This document shows positions 16,337-25,244 of a stretch of DNA of 64,000 nucleotides, one piece after another; position 1 is the first letter of the stretch; every line of letters begins with the position of its first letter. The DNA comes from JAOAFZ01 sp964412815 (GTDB lineage Bacteria; Patescibacteriota; Microgenomatia; UBA1406; GWC2-37-13). Made by a program: the position numbers and the translations under genes. The notes below the pieces were generated by a model. It worked only from the letters and a program-made list of their open reading frames with translations, was not told where the DNA came from and did not search any database. The stretch is taken from assembly GCA_964412815.1 (NCBI GenBank), contig CAYPQF010000038.1, forward strand, positions 1-64,000. The letters are read 5' to 3'.

Positions 16337-16721
16337 TCGCCATTGTCAGAGTGGCGACCAGGTGGTACGCAACAGAAATAACGTATACCTTAATTGACTG
16401 ATTTTCGTATAGTACCGCAGTCGCAAGGGGAGGAGCAGTCAATGCGGCCCACAGCAACAAACCCGATTCCAAAGCTCCGTCAACCGTTGTGATATTCAGC
16501 TTGTTTAGAATCAGAGCTAATCCGGTGGCCATTACCAGTGCCACAACAATCATCGAGAGCATAGCTTTTTTTGCTGCTTCCGCACTAATCTCACCCGGCT
16601 TAATTCCCCGTTCCTGCATCCACAGATTGCCAAATAATATCGGAGAGTACCATGCAGCGCCGATACCCATATATGCAACAGCTGCAAGGAGGACCGCAAA
16701 AAGATTGATGTCAGAAAACAT
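16314..16721 (-). CDS. DUF1761 membrane protein
   Basis: 135 residues with four membrane helices. MGIGAAWYSPILFGNLWM near the N-terminus is the signature region of DUF1761, a family of small integral membrane proteins of unknown function. The gene is convergent with and overlaps truB. No obvious promoter with the 6-nt spacing is seen; TATTAT lies about 16 nt upstream. Confidence 0.85.
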   Translation of the reverse strand: MFSDINLFAVLLAAVAYMGIGAAWYSPILFGNLWMQERGIKPGEISAEAAKKAMLSMIVVALVMATGLALILNKLNITTVDGALESGLLLWAALTAPPLATAVLYENQSIKVYVISVAYHLVATLTMAIILAAWV

Positions 16722-16828
16722 AGGAATAGTTTGACTGATAATACCTATATATTACTTTTCACACACAGGAAAAACAAGTACGGGAAGAGAGCATAAGGGA
16801 CGGCACCTGTCCTAGGTAACTGAGAGTA

Positions 16829-18253
16829 TTATTGCTGCGCATCACAGTCGATACCAATATCAGTTCCACAGGGTTCAATCAGGTTCGGAATGGAAGCGGC
16901 GCACGAAATACCAAAGCAGATCCGTTCGCGGAAAACCACCTGTTCGATCGTAACAATGATCGCCAGTACCGCCACAATCAGAACCACACCGATAATCGCG
17001 GCAGTTATCTTGTTGCGGGCTTTGGTAGTATTTTCTTCGTCACCACCGGAAGTAATCCAGGAGAATGCCCCCAGCAGGAGATATAACAGTGCAACCAGTC
17101 CGGCCAGTACAAAGAACAGACGAATCACAAAGGTCAGAATATCCGAAAGGTTGGGAATACGAAAGCCTAGAGCGTTCTGATCAACTTTTACGGTAACAGT
17201 CAGAGTACCACCCGGCTGATTGGGACCAACCGTCTCAAACTGATCCACCGCACCGGTGGAAGGGTTAATCACGGCACGGAAGTTCCGGGTCTGCCCATCG
17301 ACCTGCGTAAACGGTCCGGTCACTACGACTCCCTGTGGTGTCAGATTAATACGACGTACTTCGTTGTTTAACTGCGGTTGCCAGTTGGTCAGTTGTCCAT
17401 TTGATTTATCAACTGCTGCCAGATAGCGGCGCTGTTGCCCGCCAATCTCAGTAAACGAGCCACCGATATACAGATACTTATCATCTGTTGCCAGGGCGTA
17501 GATATCTCCGTTTGCATCCAGCACATAATCGGTCATATTCCCGCTGACCCGGTCAAACACCGCAAAGTGAAGTCTGTTCTTGCCACCGATTGCGGTAAAG
17601 CGACCACCGACATAAATATACGTGTCGTCTACCGCTATTGCGTAAACATGATCGTTAGGTATCGGATTCCAGCTGAAAAGTTCCAGTGTCTGCTTATTGT
17701 AGGCTGCGATATACGGACGGGATTGTCCGGAGATCTCGGTAAATTTACCGCCTACATAGATACGGATATCATCAGTGGCAATTGCGTCTACCGGGGCATT
17801 CGGGTTTGGATTCCAGTCCAGTACGGTGTTTTGTGGAACATCAATAGCAGCCAGGTGATTACGCATGGCGGCAGAACCGGTTGCCAGTTCCACTCGGGTA
17901 AAGATGCCGCCGATGTAAAGATAGTCACCGTCCCGGACCACCGTGGTATCGGTGCCATTGGTCACATATGCTCCCGGTGTCAGTTGCGCAGTTGCCGTCG
18001 CGGTTGGGATTGGAGTCACCGTTCCGGTTGGTGGTTGCGTGATGGTAGCAGAGGGTGAGGCTGTCGGCAGCGGAGTATTTGTCGGCTCCGGTGCTCCCTG
18101 TTGTTGCTGAGTTTGCTGATTCTGTTGGGTCGAACCCTCTCCGGTAAAGAAGTCCAGAACTTGTGCCTGGGTGGGGTTCATCAGACCACAGAAGAGAACG
18201 GCGGCTATAAAGGTTCCGATCATTTTCTGCAGGAATCCGCGCGTGGTCAACAT
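16829..18253 (-). CDS. Surface beta-propeller protein with a pilin-like two-helix C-terminus
   Basis: 474 residues. Order: signal peptide (about 1-31, ending TQAQ), Gln-rich stretch, Thr/Pro-rich linker (~55-92), then five propeller-like repeats with the core 'YIYVGGRFTAIGG' about 50 residues apart (DUF5122/delta-60-like), a short beta segment, and two hydrophobic helices (about 374-396 and 415-438) separated by SGGDEENTTKARNKI. That helix pair is like the pilin/TrbC-type membrane proteins common in Microgenomates. The C-terminus carries six Cys. Probably membrane-held by its tail with the propeller displayed outside. TACAAT lies 5 nt before ATG. Confidence 0.75.
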   Translation of the reverse strand: MLTTRGFLQKMIGTFIAAVLFCGLMNPTQAQVLDFFTGEGSTQQNQQTQQQQGAPEPTNTPLPTASPSATITQPPTGTVTPIPTATATAQLTPGAYVTNGTDTTVVRDGDYLYIGGIFTRVELATGSAAMRNHLAAIDVPQNTVLDWNPNPNAPVDAIATDDIRIYVGGKFTEISGQSRPYIAAYNKQTLELFSWNPIPNDHVYAIAVDDTYIYVGGRFTAIGGKNRLHFAVFDRVSGNMTDYVLDANGDIYALATDDKYLYIGGSFTEIGGQQRRYLAAVDKSNGQLTNWQPQLNNEVRRINLTPQGVVVTGPFTQVDGQTRNFRAVINPSTGAVDQFETVGPNQPGGTLTVTVKVDQNALGFRIPNLSDILTFVIRLFFVLAGLVALLYLLLGAFSWITSGGDEENTTKARNKITAAIIGVVLIVAVLAIIVTIEQVVFRERICFGISCAASIPNLIEPCGTDIGIDCDAQQ

Positions 18254-18354
18254 TATGAATTGTATTGTTATAACAATAAATATCTAATAGTTTATTATAC
18301 CACACTTCATCTCCTCCTGTACAAACCAGACCCCCTTGGCTACAATGAATCCGT

Positions 18355-20034
18355 ATGCACGTGTTTCTTGAAATTGCGAGTATTATCGCCATCGCGACCG
18401 GAGTCTCCTTCCTGATGCGTCTGCTCAAACAACCCCTAATTGTCGGGTATATTCTCTCCGGAATAATTGCCGGACCGTATCTCTTAAACATCGTCAGTGC
18501 GGTCGAGACGATCGAACTGTTCTCCAAGATCGGGATCACGATTCTCCTGTTTATTGTGGGACTGAGCTTAAGCCCCACTGTGGTAAAAGAAGTGGGAAAA
18601 GTTTCGCTTACTACCGGTGTAGGACAGGTTGTCTTTACCTCACTCATCGGCTTTGTAATTGCGCTGATGCTGGGACTGGACCGCCTGGCAGCTCTCTATA
18701 CCGCCATTGCCCTCACCTTTTCCAGTACGATCATCATCCTGAAACTGCTCTCGGATAAAGGAGATGTGAATAAACTGTATGGAAAAATCTCGATCGGGTT
18801 TCTGCTGGTACAGGATATCATCGCCACTATCATTCTGATCTTTGTATCGTCGTTTGCTGGCGGAACGGACGGGAATATCGGCCTGTTTATCATTATGACC
18901 ATCGGCAAGGGTGTCGCCCTGATTGCCGGACTGATGCTCGTGAGTAACCTGCTCCTCACCCGTATCTGCCGCTATATCTCGAATTCGCAGGAACTGCTCT
19001 TCCTGTTTTCGCTGGCCTGGGGCATGGGTCTGGCCTGTATTTTTTATCTGATGAACTTTTCGGTTGAGATCGGTGCGCTGGTTGCCGGGGTAACGCTGGC
19101 CTCCACGCCATACGCAAATGAGATCGGTTCCCGCATGAAGCCGCTCCGTGACTTCTTTATCGTGCTGTTCTTTATTCTGCTCGGCTCACAGATGGTAATC
19201 AGCGATCTAGGATCGCTACTGGTACCCGCACTTATCCTGTCGCTGTTTGTGCTGATCGGCAACCCGATCATCGTAATTATTCTGATGAACTGGCTTGGAT
19301 ATAACAGAAAGACCGGGTTTTATGCCGGACTGGCGGTAGCACAGATCAGTGAGTTTTCGTTAATTCTGGCAACCCTTGGTTTTAATGTTGGACATCTGTC
19401 GCGAGAAGTCCTTTCGCTGATAACGCTGGTAGGTCTGATTACGATTGCCGGCTCCACCTATCTGATTCTCTATTCTGACCATCTCTACCCCAAACTAAGC
19501 AACCTGCTCAAGTTTCTGGAGTTCCGCAAAACCGGACGCGGCGCGGAAAAAACTGCCCGCGAACACACCGCTCTTCTCTTCGGGTACGACCGGGTCGGCT
19601 CGATGTTTGTGAATGCCTTCGAGAAGCTGGAGCAGAAGTATCTGGTGATCGATGTGAATCCGGAATCTATTCAGAAACTGGAACAACTGGAAGTACCGGC
19701 ACTCTATGGCGATGCCAGTGATGTCGAGTTTCTGGGAGATCTTAATCTGCAGAATATCAAGATTGCGGTCACTACTATTCCGGACTTTAACACGAACCTG
19801 CTGTTGATTGATCAGATCCGCAAGGTAAATGAAAAAGCAATTGTGATTGCCATATCGCATAATCCGGGAGAGGCAAAAGAGCTGTACCTGAGAGGCGCAA
19901 CATACGTGGTGATGCCACACTATCTGGGAGCAAAATATGCTGCCAATATGATCTCACGGCTGGGGGTAAAACGAAAAGAGTATGAAGCAGAGCGAGGCAA
20001 ACATCTTGCACACATCTACAAGCTGCTGGGCTAA
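18355..20034 (+). CDS. CPA2 cation/proton antiporter with TrkA-N (RCK) domain
   Basis: 559 residues: 12-13 membrane helices (1-~390) of the KefB/CPA2 type, including LYTAIALTFSSTIIILKLLSDKG and GFLLVQDIIATIIL, then a cytoplasmic Rossmann domain starting ALLFGYDRVGSMFVNAFEKL and containing LVIDVNPE and PALYGDASD, which bind nucleotide and gate the transporter. Likely K+ or Na+ for H+ exchange. TACAAT lies 8 nt before ATG. Its stop is 1 base from the end of the convergent dus gene. Confidence 0.9.
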   Translation: MHVFLEIASIIAIATGVSFLMRLLKQPLIVGYILSGIIAGPYLLNIVSAVETIELFSKIGITILLFIVGLSLSPTVVKEVGKVSLTTGVGQVVFTSLIGFVIALMLGLDRLAALYTAIALTFSSTIIILKLLSDKGDVNKLYGKISIGFLLVQDIIATIILIFVSSFAGGTDGNIGLFIIMTIGKGVALIAGLMLVSNLLLTRICRYISNSQELLFLFSLAWGMGLACIFYLMNFSVEIGALVAGVTLASTPYANEIGSRMKPLRDFFIVLFFILLGSQMVISDLGSLLVPALILSLFVLIGNPIIVIILMNWLGYNRKTGFYAGLAVAQISEFSLILATLGFNVGHLSREVLSLITLVGLITIAGSTYLILYSDHLYPKLSNLLKFLEFRKTGRGAEKTAREHTALLFGYDRVGSMFVNAFEKLEQKYLVIDVNPESIQKLEQLEVPALYGDASDVEFLGDLNLQNIKIAVTTIPDFNTNLLLIDQIRKVNEKAIVIAISHNPGEAKELYLRGATYVVMPHYLGAKYAANMISRLGVKRKEYEAERGKHLAHIYKLLG

Positions 20035-20035
20035 A

Positions 20036-21109
20036 TCACTGCTGAAACTGCGGCGCAATCATCTGCGGATTATCAATATAGGGCTGGAGAATCTCCCGTA
20101 CTTCGTCGACACTGGTCACTTGCATGAGTTTGGCGCGAGTCTCCGCTGCATTCACAATTCCTTTGCAGTACCAGGCCAGATGTTTTCGCATCGATAAGAA
20201 ATTGAGTTCCGGTGTCAGATCATAAAACGCCTGCACATGTTCGATCGCACTATTCAGTCGTTCGATAGGTGTTGCTTCGCGACCGGTAAAGATCCAGGGA
20301 TTTCCATAAGTAGCGCGCCCGATTAATACGCCATCCAGATTGTAGGTACTGATTTTTTCCTGCGCATCAGCCAGAGATTTAATATCGCCATTCCCCAGGA
20401 AAGAAGTAGCTGTCTGTTTTACCAGAGCGGCTGCTTTGCCGATCTCCTCCCAGTCTGCCAGACCGGAATAGAGCTGTTTGAGAGTCCGTCCATGGAGGCT
20501 GATATTAGCAGGTTCAACTTCCAGCAATGTTTTAATCCAGTCTTCGGTAACAATCTCCTCTACCCCAATGCGGGTCTTTACCGAGACTGGAAGCTCCCGA
20601 CGCTCGACGGTGATACCCCGGGCTTTCACGTAGTCTTTAACATACCGGACAATCTTATTTGGAAGCCCTACTTCTTCAATCTTCCGGCCTTCTGCCCAGT
20701 CTTTAAGCGCTTTTTTTGTTTCACGAATGATGTTTTGCCCATGCTGCGGTTGACGAATCATACCCGCGCCGGCGCCACGCTTGGACACATTTTTGTCCGG
20801 ACAACCGAAATTAATATCCAGTCCGTCAAATCCCATCTCTGCCACAATAAAGGCAGACATGTAATAGGACGGAATATCGACCCCATAAATCTGCGCGATC
20901 ATCGGTGTGTCTGTCTGGTGATAGGTGAAGGCGCTCATCAGTTTTACCGCACCATGCGCGATACCCTCGACCGGGGTAAACTCGGTCAATAGAATACTCG
21001 GATGACCGTGGGTGTCCATAATGTATCGATAGGCAGCATCTGTCACACCGTCCATGGGAGAGAGACCAATAATAGGACGGGGAAGATCTTTCCAGAAACC
21101 TTGTTCCAT
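20036..21109 (-). CDS. dus: tRNA-dihydrouridine synthase
   Basis: 357 residues. GLSPMDGVTDAAYRYIM is the FMN-binding N-terminal block, Cys103 in INFGCPDKNVSKRGAGAGM is the catalytic acid, and FLGNGDIKS plus GVLIGRATYGNPWIF are the C-terminal phosphate-binding parts. It reduces uridines in tRNA using NADPH. The family subtype is closest to DusB-like in general layout; the site specificity is not decided. TATAAT lies 8 nt before ATG. Confidence 0.92.
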   Translation of the reverse strand: MEQGFWKDLPRPIIGLSPMDGVTDAAYRYIMDTHGHPSILLTEFTPVEGIAHGAVKLMSAFTYHQTDTPMIAQIYGVDIPSYYMSAFIVAEMGFDGLDINFGCPDKNVSKRGAGAGMIRQPQHGQNIIRETKKALKDWAEGRKIEEVGLPNKIVRYVKDYVKARGITVERRELPVSVKTRIGVEEIVTEDWIKTLLEVEPANISLHGRTLKQLYSGLADWEEIGKAAALVKQTATSFLGNGDIKSLADAQEKISTYNLDGVLIGRATYGNPWIFTGREATPIERLNSAIEHVQAFYDLTPELNFLSMRKHLAWYCKGIVNAAETRAKLMQVTSVDEVREILQPYIDNPQMIAPQFQQ

Positions 21110-21125
21110 AGCCTTCTATTATACC

Positions 21126-22508
21126 TTATGGACAGGTAGAGCAGACGTCATCCTGTTGTTCTACGTACCGGGCAACCGTCTGCCAGAAGGTTTTTACGCC
21201 AAACGGAGAAATTTCCTGCTGATTGGTTTGGGCAGGAGCAGGCGGAACATACTGCATCATTCGGGAGAACAGTCCCTGGTTAAAACACCACCAGATATAA
21301 CAGGAAGCCGCAACTGGATCTTTCGGGAGCTCCATGCCACGCCAATGCCGGGCCTGTGTCAACAGTTCCTGGCCACGTTTTGAGTCGATGAGCGGTATCC
21401 GCTTTGCAGCCCGCTCCCACAGGTACTGCTGGTCTGAGTACTGCGGAATAAGTCCATTGCGGCGTAAAAAGGTAATGTTGTCATATTCCTGACGTCCCAC
21501 AGGCTCGGAGAACAACAGGATAGTACCGCCACGCTGGTCGGGCGGGAGCAACGCTTTAAATGACTGCTCGCTAGGTTTAGTAACTTCGAGTGAGATCTTA
21601 TATTTCTTAAAAACATCTTCGTACATATCGACCACTTCCCGATCGAGGGCAGACACATAGAGCTTTGCATACGGTCGTTCGATCATATCGCGCAAAAACA
21701 TCAGGGTATATGGTGCAGACCGGGTAATGATATGGAACATAAACCGGTGCGAGGTACGATATAAATGGTCAATCATGGTGGTAAAGTACTCAAGCCCTAC
21801 CGCTGCACCAGAAATGGGGATGCTGACATGAATCTGTGATTTTGCTGCCGGATCTACCTGGTGGATACGTTCATGGTAATCACTATCGGTGAGATTGGTC
21901 GAGAGCTGCGGACTGACCGGGTAGGCTACTACCTCGAACGGAATTGCCGGTTTTCCGGTTTGTTTTCCATACTCAATCAACTGCTGTTTCGTATATTCAC
22001 TGGGAACCACCGTGAGATCTGCTTCCGGCACATACCAGATATACTGCGGACTATCGTCGGTTACCTGAACCACCAGAATGACGCGCACATTCCGCTGTTT
22101 CTCAATTTTTTCTTTAATTGCCGCAAGCTGGTGTGCCAGCCCATAATGAGTAGCAACTACCAATACGGTCTCCGGTACATCGATTCGCTGGTCCAGTACT
22201 GTCTTCATCTGCTGCATCATCAGCTTTTTCTGGGACCGGATGATATGAATGTAGATTGTTGTAAAGAGGTCCTGAAACGGACCGGACTGTCCCCATTCAA
22301 ATAGCTTCCGGAAGATGGTATGGATGCTTAAGATACGATGAATCGCTTCGATCGTTTTTGCCTGAGAGCCCAGTAATAGCGGGGATACTTCTGAAGGGAG
22401 ACCTCCGTATAACGCGTCGGTCACGCGCAGATGTCCGAGTCCTGCCGGCGCGTACGAAAAGATCAGAACCAGGGATTTTTTACTTAGGATTGCAGCAGTG
22501 CCTTTCAC
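21126..22508 (-). CDS. Putative GT-B glycosyltransferase (MurG/MGDG-synthase-like)
   Basis: 460 residues. The opening KSLVLIFSYAPAGLGHLRVTDAL matches the glycine-rich 'GxGHxRAxxAL' acceptor loop of MurG/MGDG synthase-like GT-B enzymes, and VVATHYGLAHQLAAI and DLTVVPSEYTKQQLIEYG fit the end of the N-domain (linker glycosyltransferase). The C-domain (residues ~220-380) has no clear nucleotide-sugar motif, so donor and acceptor are unknown; a glycolipid or wall precursor is plausible. Starts at GTG 22508, 7 nt after TACACT. The C-terminus ends in CSTCP. Confidence 0.6.
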   Translation of the reverse strand: MKGTAAILSKKSLVLIFSYAPAGLGHLRVTDALYGGLPSEVSPLLLGSQAKTIEAIHRILSIHTIFRKLFEWGQSGPFQDLFTTIYIHIIRSQKKLMMQQMKTVLDQRIDVPETVLVVATHYGLAHQLAAIKEKIEKQRNVRVILVVQVTDDSPQYIWYVPEADLTVVPSEYTKQQLIEYGKQTGKPAIPFEVVAYPVSPQLSTNLTDSDYHERIHQVDPAAKSQIHVSIPISGAAVGLEYFTTMIDHLYRTSHRFMFHIITRSAPYTLMFLRDMIERPYAKLYVSALDREVVDMYEDVFKKYKISLEVTKPSEQSFKALLPPDQRGGTILLFSEPVGRQEYDNITFLRRNGLIPQYSDQQYLWERAAKRIPLIDSKRGQELLTQARHWRGMELPKDPVAASCYIWWCFNQGLFSRMMQYVPPAPAQTNQQEISPFGVKTFWQTVARYVEQQDDVCSTCP

Positions 22509-22588
22509 AGTATTCAGTGTAGCATATGACGCGAGAAGCTGTCTATCGCGCAGGGTATTTGAAAAAGAGGAATATTGAGCACATTTGA

Positions 22589-22659
22589 ATACTTTGAGTA
22601 ACCTTTTTTCGAACTGTTGAGCAAGCTCAAATGTTCTTCAAAAAGCCTACTCAAAGTAT
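22589..22659. repeat. 71-nt imperfect palindrome / long hairpin
   Basis: ATACTTTGAGTA (22589-22600) pairs perfectly with TACTCAAAGTAT (22648-22659). Inside it TTTTT/AAAAA, GAAC/GTTC and TTGAGC/GCTCAA (22616-22621 with 22624-22629) pair too, giving one long arm with a 2-nt loop. It lies in the 235-bp non-coding gap between divergent genes. It could be a MITE-like element, a structured RNA or a double-stranded protein-binding site. The rest of the gap shows nothing else clear. Confidence 0.7.
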
Positions 22660-22743
22660 CTACACCTGCTTACTATGCTCGGCTTTCAAAAATACCCTGC
22701 GCATAGATCCTGTTCCCGGTGTACAATACTACTAACTGCTACT

Positions 22744-23097
22744 ATGAAATACGCACGTAATTATGGAGGCATCGTCTGGACAAATCATGCGCTGGAACGA
22801 CTCCATCAACGAAAACTGCCCCAGGAAATTGCGTTTCTTGCCTATCAGGCTCCCGACCAGCGAATTCCCGGAAAAAAAGCCGGCATGATAGAGCTGCAAA
22901 AACAGTATGGTCAATCACTCATAACCTTAATCGTAAACCAGAATGAACGCCGGGAGTGGATTGTGGTGTCAGCCTGGATCGACCCGCCCCTACCGGGCAC
23001 CATGGACTACAAAAAGAAACAGGACTGGAAAGCGTACAAGAAAGCCGGATTCTGGGGAAAACTGTGGCTTACCTTTAAAAAACAACTCGGTTTCTGA
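22744..23097 (+). CDS. DUF4258-like small protein
   Basis: 117 residues, basic, ending in a Lys/Trp-rich amphipathic tail (KKAGFWGKLWLTFKKQLGF). WTNHALERLHQRKLPQEIAFLAY resembles the 'sHA..R...R.I....v' opening of DUF4258, a fold related to RelE-type and other small nucleases; IELQKQYGQSLITLIVNQNE and WIVVSAWIDP fit its strands. No antitoxin-like partner adjoins it, so a toxin role is not supported. The start at 22744 gives the family-like N-terminus; TACAAT lies 16 nt upstream. Confidence 0.6.
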   Translation: MKYARNYGGIVWTNHALERLHQRKLPQEIAFLAYQAPDQRIPGKKAGMIELQKQYGQSLITLIVNQNERREWIVVSAWIDPPLPGTMDYKKKQDWKAYKKAGFWGKLWLTFKKQLGF

Positions 23098-23110
23098 TAG
23101 ACTGTATTAC

Positions 23111-24058
23111 ATGCGCAGACAATCTACCTACGTCTATATTTATTATTTAAAACAGCACAAAAAGCTGGTGCTGTCTTTCTTTCTGATGCTTTCTGCCCTC
23201 TGTGGACTGGGCGTTTACACACTGGGACATGCGCAGGGTTCCCGTGCCGCGCAACAGGGGCAACCGGAGATGGTCACAGAGGTAACTACAGGAGCAGATC
23301 CTCAACCCACCGAACCGGTCATGATGATGCCAACTATTCCACCACTATCACTTGAGTGTGGCGTTACCATGAAGATTGTCAGTGCTGATCCAACAGGCTA
23401 TATTGCCGAAGTAACGCTCGCGAATAGCAGTGAGACCAGCTGGTCTGACTGGGAAATCAGCTGGGACAACCAGCAGAGTACCGGCAGTGCCGAAATCGTA
23501 AAACTCTGGAATGGAACACAGGAGACTACCCCAGAACGCATTACCGTCAAGAATGTGCAGTGGAACTCGCAGGTTCCACCCTCCGGCAAAACCACCTTTG
23601 GCTATCAGGCAACAGGGGCGCCGGTCTATCCACAGCAGATTCAGATAAACGGAGTTGCGTGTGCTGCTCCTTCACCGACACCTTCTCCGTCCGCAATGCC
23701 GACTGCCATACCGGTCACCCCATTGACCGGCTCGAAAGGATCGTGTACGGCATCATACGTGGTCCGGAACGAATGGAGCTCGGGCTTTACCGCCGATGTA
23801 ATTCTGACAAACAGTACCGGCACCATACTGGAAGGCTGGGAAGCACGCTGGCAGTTTCCGGGAGATCAAACTATCACCACCATCTGGAATGCAAAGCATC
23901 AGCAGAATGATCAGGAAGTTATGGTAAGAAATGTGAGCTTTAATGGCCTGTTTGAGGATACCAAATCAATTGCATTCGGATTCACCGGTTCATATAGCGG
24001 CACAAATACCCCACCTTCTTCTATCCAGCTGAACGGACTTGAGTGCAAGATGAAGTGA
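23111..24058 (+). CDS. Surface protein with two tandem CBM2-like (cellulose-binding) domains
   Basis: 315 residues: signal anchor (about 19-40), Pro/Thr linker, first CBM2-like domain (81-184) and second (210-312) joined by a Ser/Pro/Thr linker. Each domain begins and ends with Cys (C83/C184; C212/C312), the usual CBM2 disulphide, and has the family Trp positions (W118, W133, W151; W222, W247, W259) with 'WNGTQ/WNAKH', 'VKNVQWN/VRNVSFN' and 'FGYQATG/FGFTGSY'. No catalytic domain is attached. It should display carbohydrate-binding modules for attachment to cellulose, chitin or a host glycan. TAGACT lies 7 nt before ATG. Confidence 0.85.
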   Translation: MRRQSTYVYIYYLKQHKKLVLSFFLMLSALCGLGVYTLGHAQGSRAAQQGQPEMVTEVTTGADPQPTEPVMMMPTIPPLSLECGVTMKIVSADPTGYIAEVTLANSSETSWSDWEISWDNQQSTGSAEIVKLWNGTQETTPERITVKNVQWNSQVPPSGKTTFGYQATGAPVYPQQIQINGVACAAPSPTPSPSAMPTAIPVTPLTGSKGSCTASYVVRNEWSSGFTADVILTNSTGTILEGWEARWQFPGDQTITTIWNAKHQQNDQEVMVRNVSFNGLFEDTKSIAFGFTGSYSGTNTPPSSIQLNGLECKMK

Positions 24059-24108
24059 TGAGAGATGAAAGGATGCCTCGAATAGCGTATGAAGTTCACC
24101 CGGAGCAG

Positions 24109-24321
24109 TTATTCTTCTTTGGAGGCACGTGCAATCTCTCCGGTATACTGCTTCTTTGTCTCTACCCATTGCCCGTAATAATGGGCACAGTCACAGGTTT
24201 GTGTGTCCGTATCGCGCTCATAACAGTGTCCTTTCTGCGCTATCACCATATGAAATTTTTCGTTAATCTGCTGAAGTTTTGCTGCCAGCTCCTTCTGCAG
24301 TTCCTGCACCTTGTTTGTCAT
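24109..24321 (-). CDS. Small Cys-rich helical protein, unknown
   Basis: 70 residues. The first half is a helical coiled stretch (NKVQELQKELAAKLQQINEKF); the second carries C33, C43 and C45 (GHCYERDTDTQTCDCAHYYGQW), perhaps a metal site or disulphides. It starts 16 nt after the stop of the upstream membrane protein gene and is probably in the same transcript. No family recognised. Confidence 0.55.
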   Translation of the reverse strand: MTNKVQELQKELAAKLQQINEKFHMVIAQKGHCYERDTDTQTCDCAHYYGQWVETKKQYTGEIARASKEE

Positions 24322-24337
24322 ACGTATAAAGTGATCG

Positions 24338-25111
24338 TTATTCGGTGAAACGGAAACTCTCTAATACCTGTTTTACGGCAGCGTCGTAGTTTTTTTCGTT
24401 TGGCCCTTCGGTTATTGCAACAAAACCGTAAATCCGGTTATCTTTTTTAAAGTGATAGTAATCAAAACAACCCAACCCACAGACCCGGGCCACCTCATAT
24501 TGAATCTCCCCGATCTTTTCCTGAGAAAGTTCTGCAGGATCACCTTCACGCGGGATACCAGTAGTGTTATAGTTTTCTTCCATCCACTGGCGGATCTCTT
24601 TTTCATACTCAACAGGCTTCATTACCGAGAAGACCACACCATCTGACATCTCAGACTGCGGTCGCTGTTGTGAACCCATCTCATAGACAGTAATAATATC
24701 GCCATTCTTAAACTGCTGACTGTCATTTCTCATCTGCCAGCTGGAAGGATACTCAAACGAAAGCTTGTAGGCATCACTGATAAACTCCTTTGTCTCTGTT
24801 TCGAACAGTTCCGGTGCAGCTGAGTTGGTAGCAGCTGGTGCGGGAGTGACCGGACTACCCTCTTCGACTTCGCCGGGAATTAACCCGTTGTCCGGCTGTT
24901 TCATCTGGGCATTACGGGTACCACTCTGATCAAGCTGCATCATGTAGTAATAAAAGTAGGCATTTCCCATCAGAGAGAAGATCAAGATTAAGACTACCAG
25001 AAACATTCCGATGCGGTAGCGGCCAAGCTGCCGGCTGAGTTCTGTAATGGCTGTTTCCTGTTCCTGGTGTGTTTTGCTGTCAAAGACAGTATGTTCTGTT
25101 TGTCCTTCCAT
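24338..25111 (-). CDS. Membrane-anchored PsbP-like domain protein, unknown
   Basis: 257 residues: ~30-residue cytoplasmic segment, one anchor helix (~35-57), a Pro/Ala/Thr linker and an extracellular domain starting KLSFEYPSSWQM, the usual opening of PsbP-like/DUF1795-like domains, ending VKQVLESFRF, their usual last helix. Such proteins are frequent and uncharacterised in Patescibacteria. TACAAT (25118-25123) ends exactly 6 nt before ATG 25111, which decides the start over an upstream Met at 25135. Confidence 0.75.
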   Translation of the reverse strand: MEGQTEHTVFDSKTHQEQETAITELSRQLGRYRIGMFLVVLILIFSLMGNAYFYYYMMQLDQSGTRNAQMKQPDNGLIPGEVEEGSPVTPAPAATNSAAPELFETETKEFISDAYKLSFEYPSSWQMRNDSQQFKNGDIITVYEMGSQQRPQSEMSDGVVFSVMKPVEYEKEIRQWMEENYNTTGIPREGDPAELSQEKIGEIQYEVARVCGLGCFDYYHFKKDNRIYGFVAITEGPNEKNYDAAVKQVLESFRFTE

Positions 25112-25244
25112 AGGTCTATTGTACCTTGTTAGCACATGGACTGCAAATTATTGAGAAGCAGATACAGAGTATTGGAGAATAATTTTGTATGAGTCGTGGG
25201 AAACCGACATGGCTTTTTCACGACTATTTATTCAGCATCTATAC

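Noticed and set aside
17400..17900. Tandem DNA repeats about 150 bp apart
   Set aside because: They encode the propeller repeats; DNA similarity follows from the protein repeat and is low.
22744..23097. RelE/mRNA-interferase toxin of a toxin-antitoxin pair
   Set aside because: The DUF4258-like sequence hints at it, but no small antitoxin-like gene adjoins it and the catalytic pattern is unclear.
25191..25225. Hairpin AGTCGTG/CACGACT as a terminator
   Set aside because: Seven-bp stem with a 21-nt loop and only a weak T content after it; nothing clearly needs termination there.
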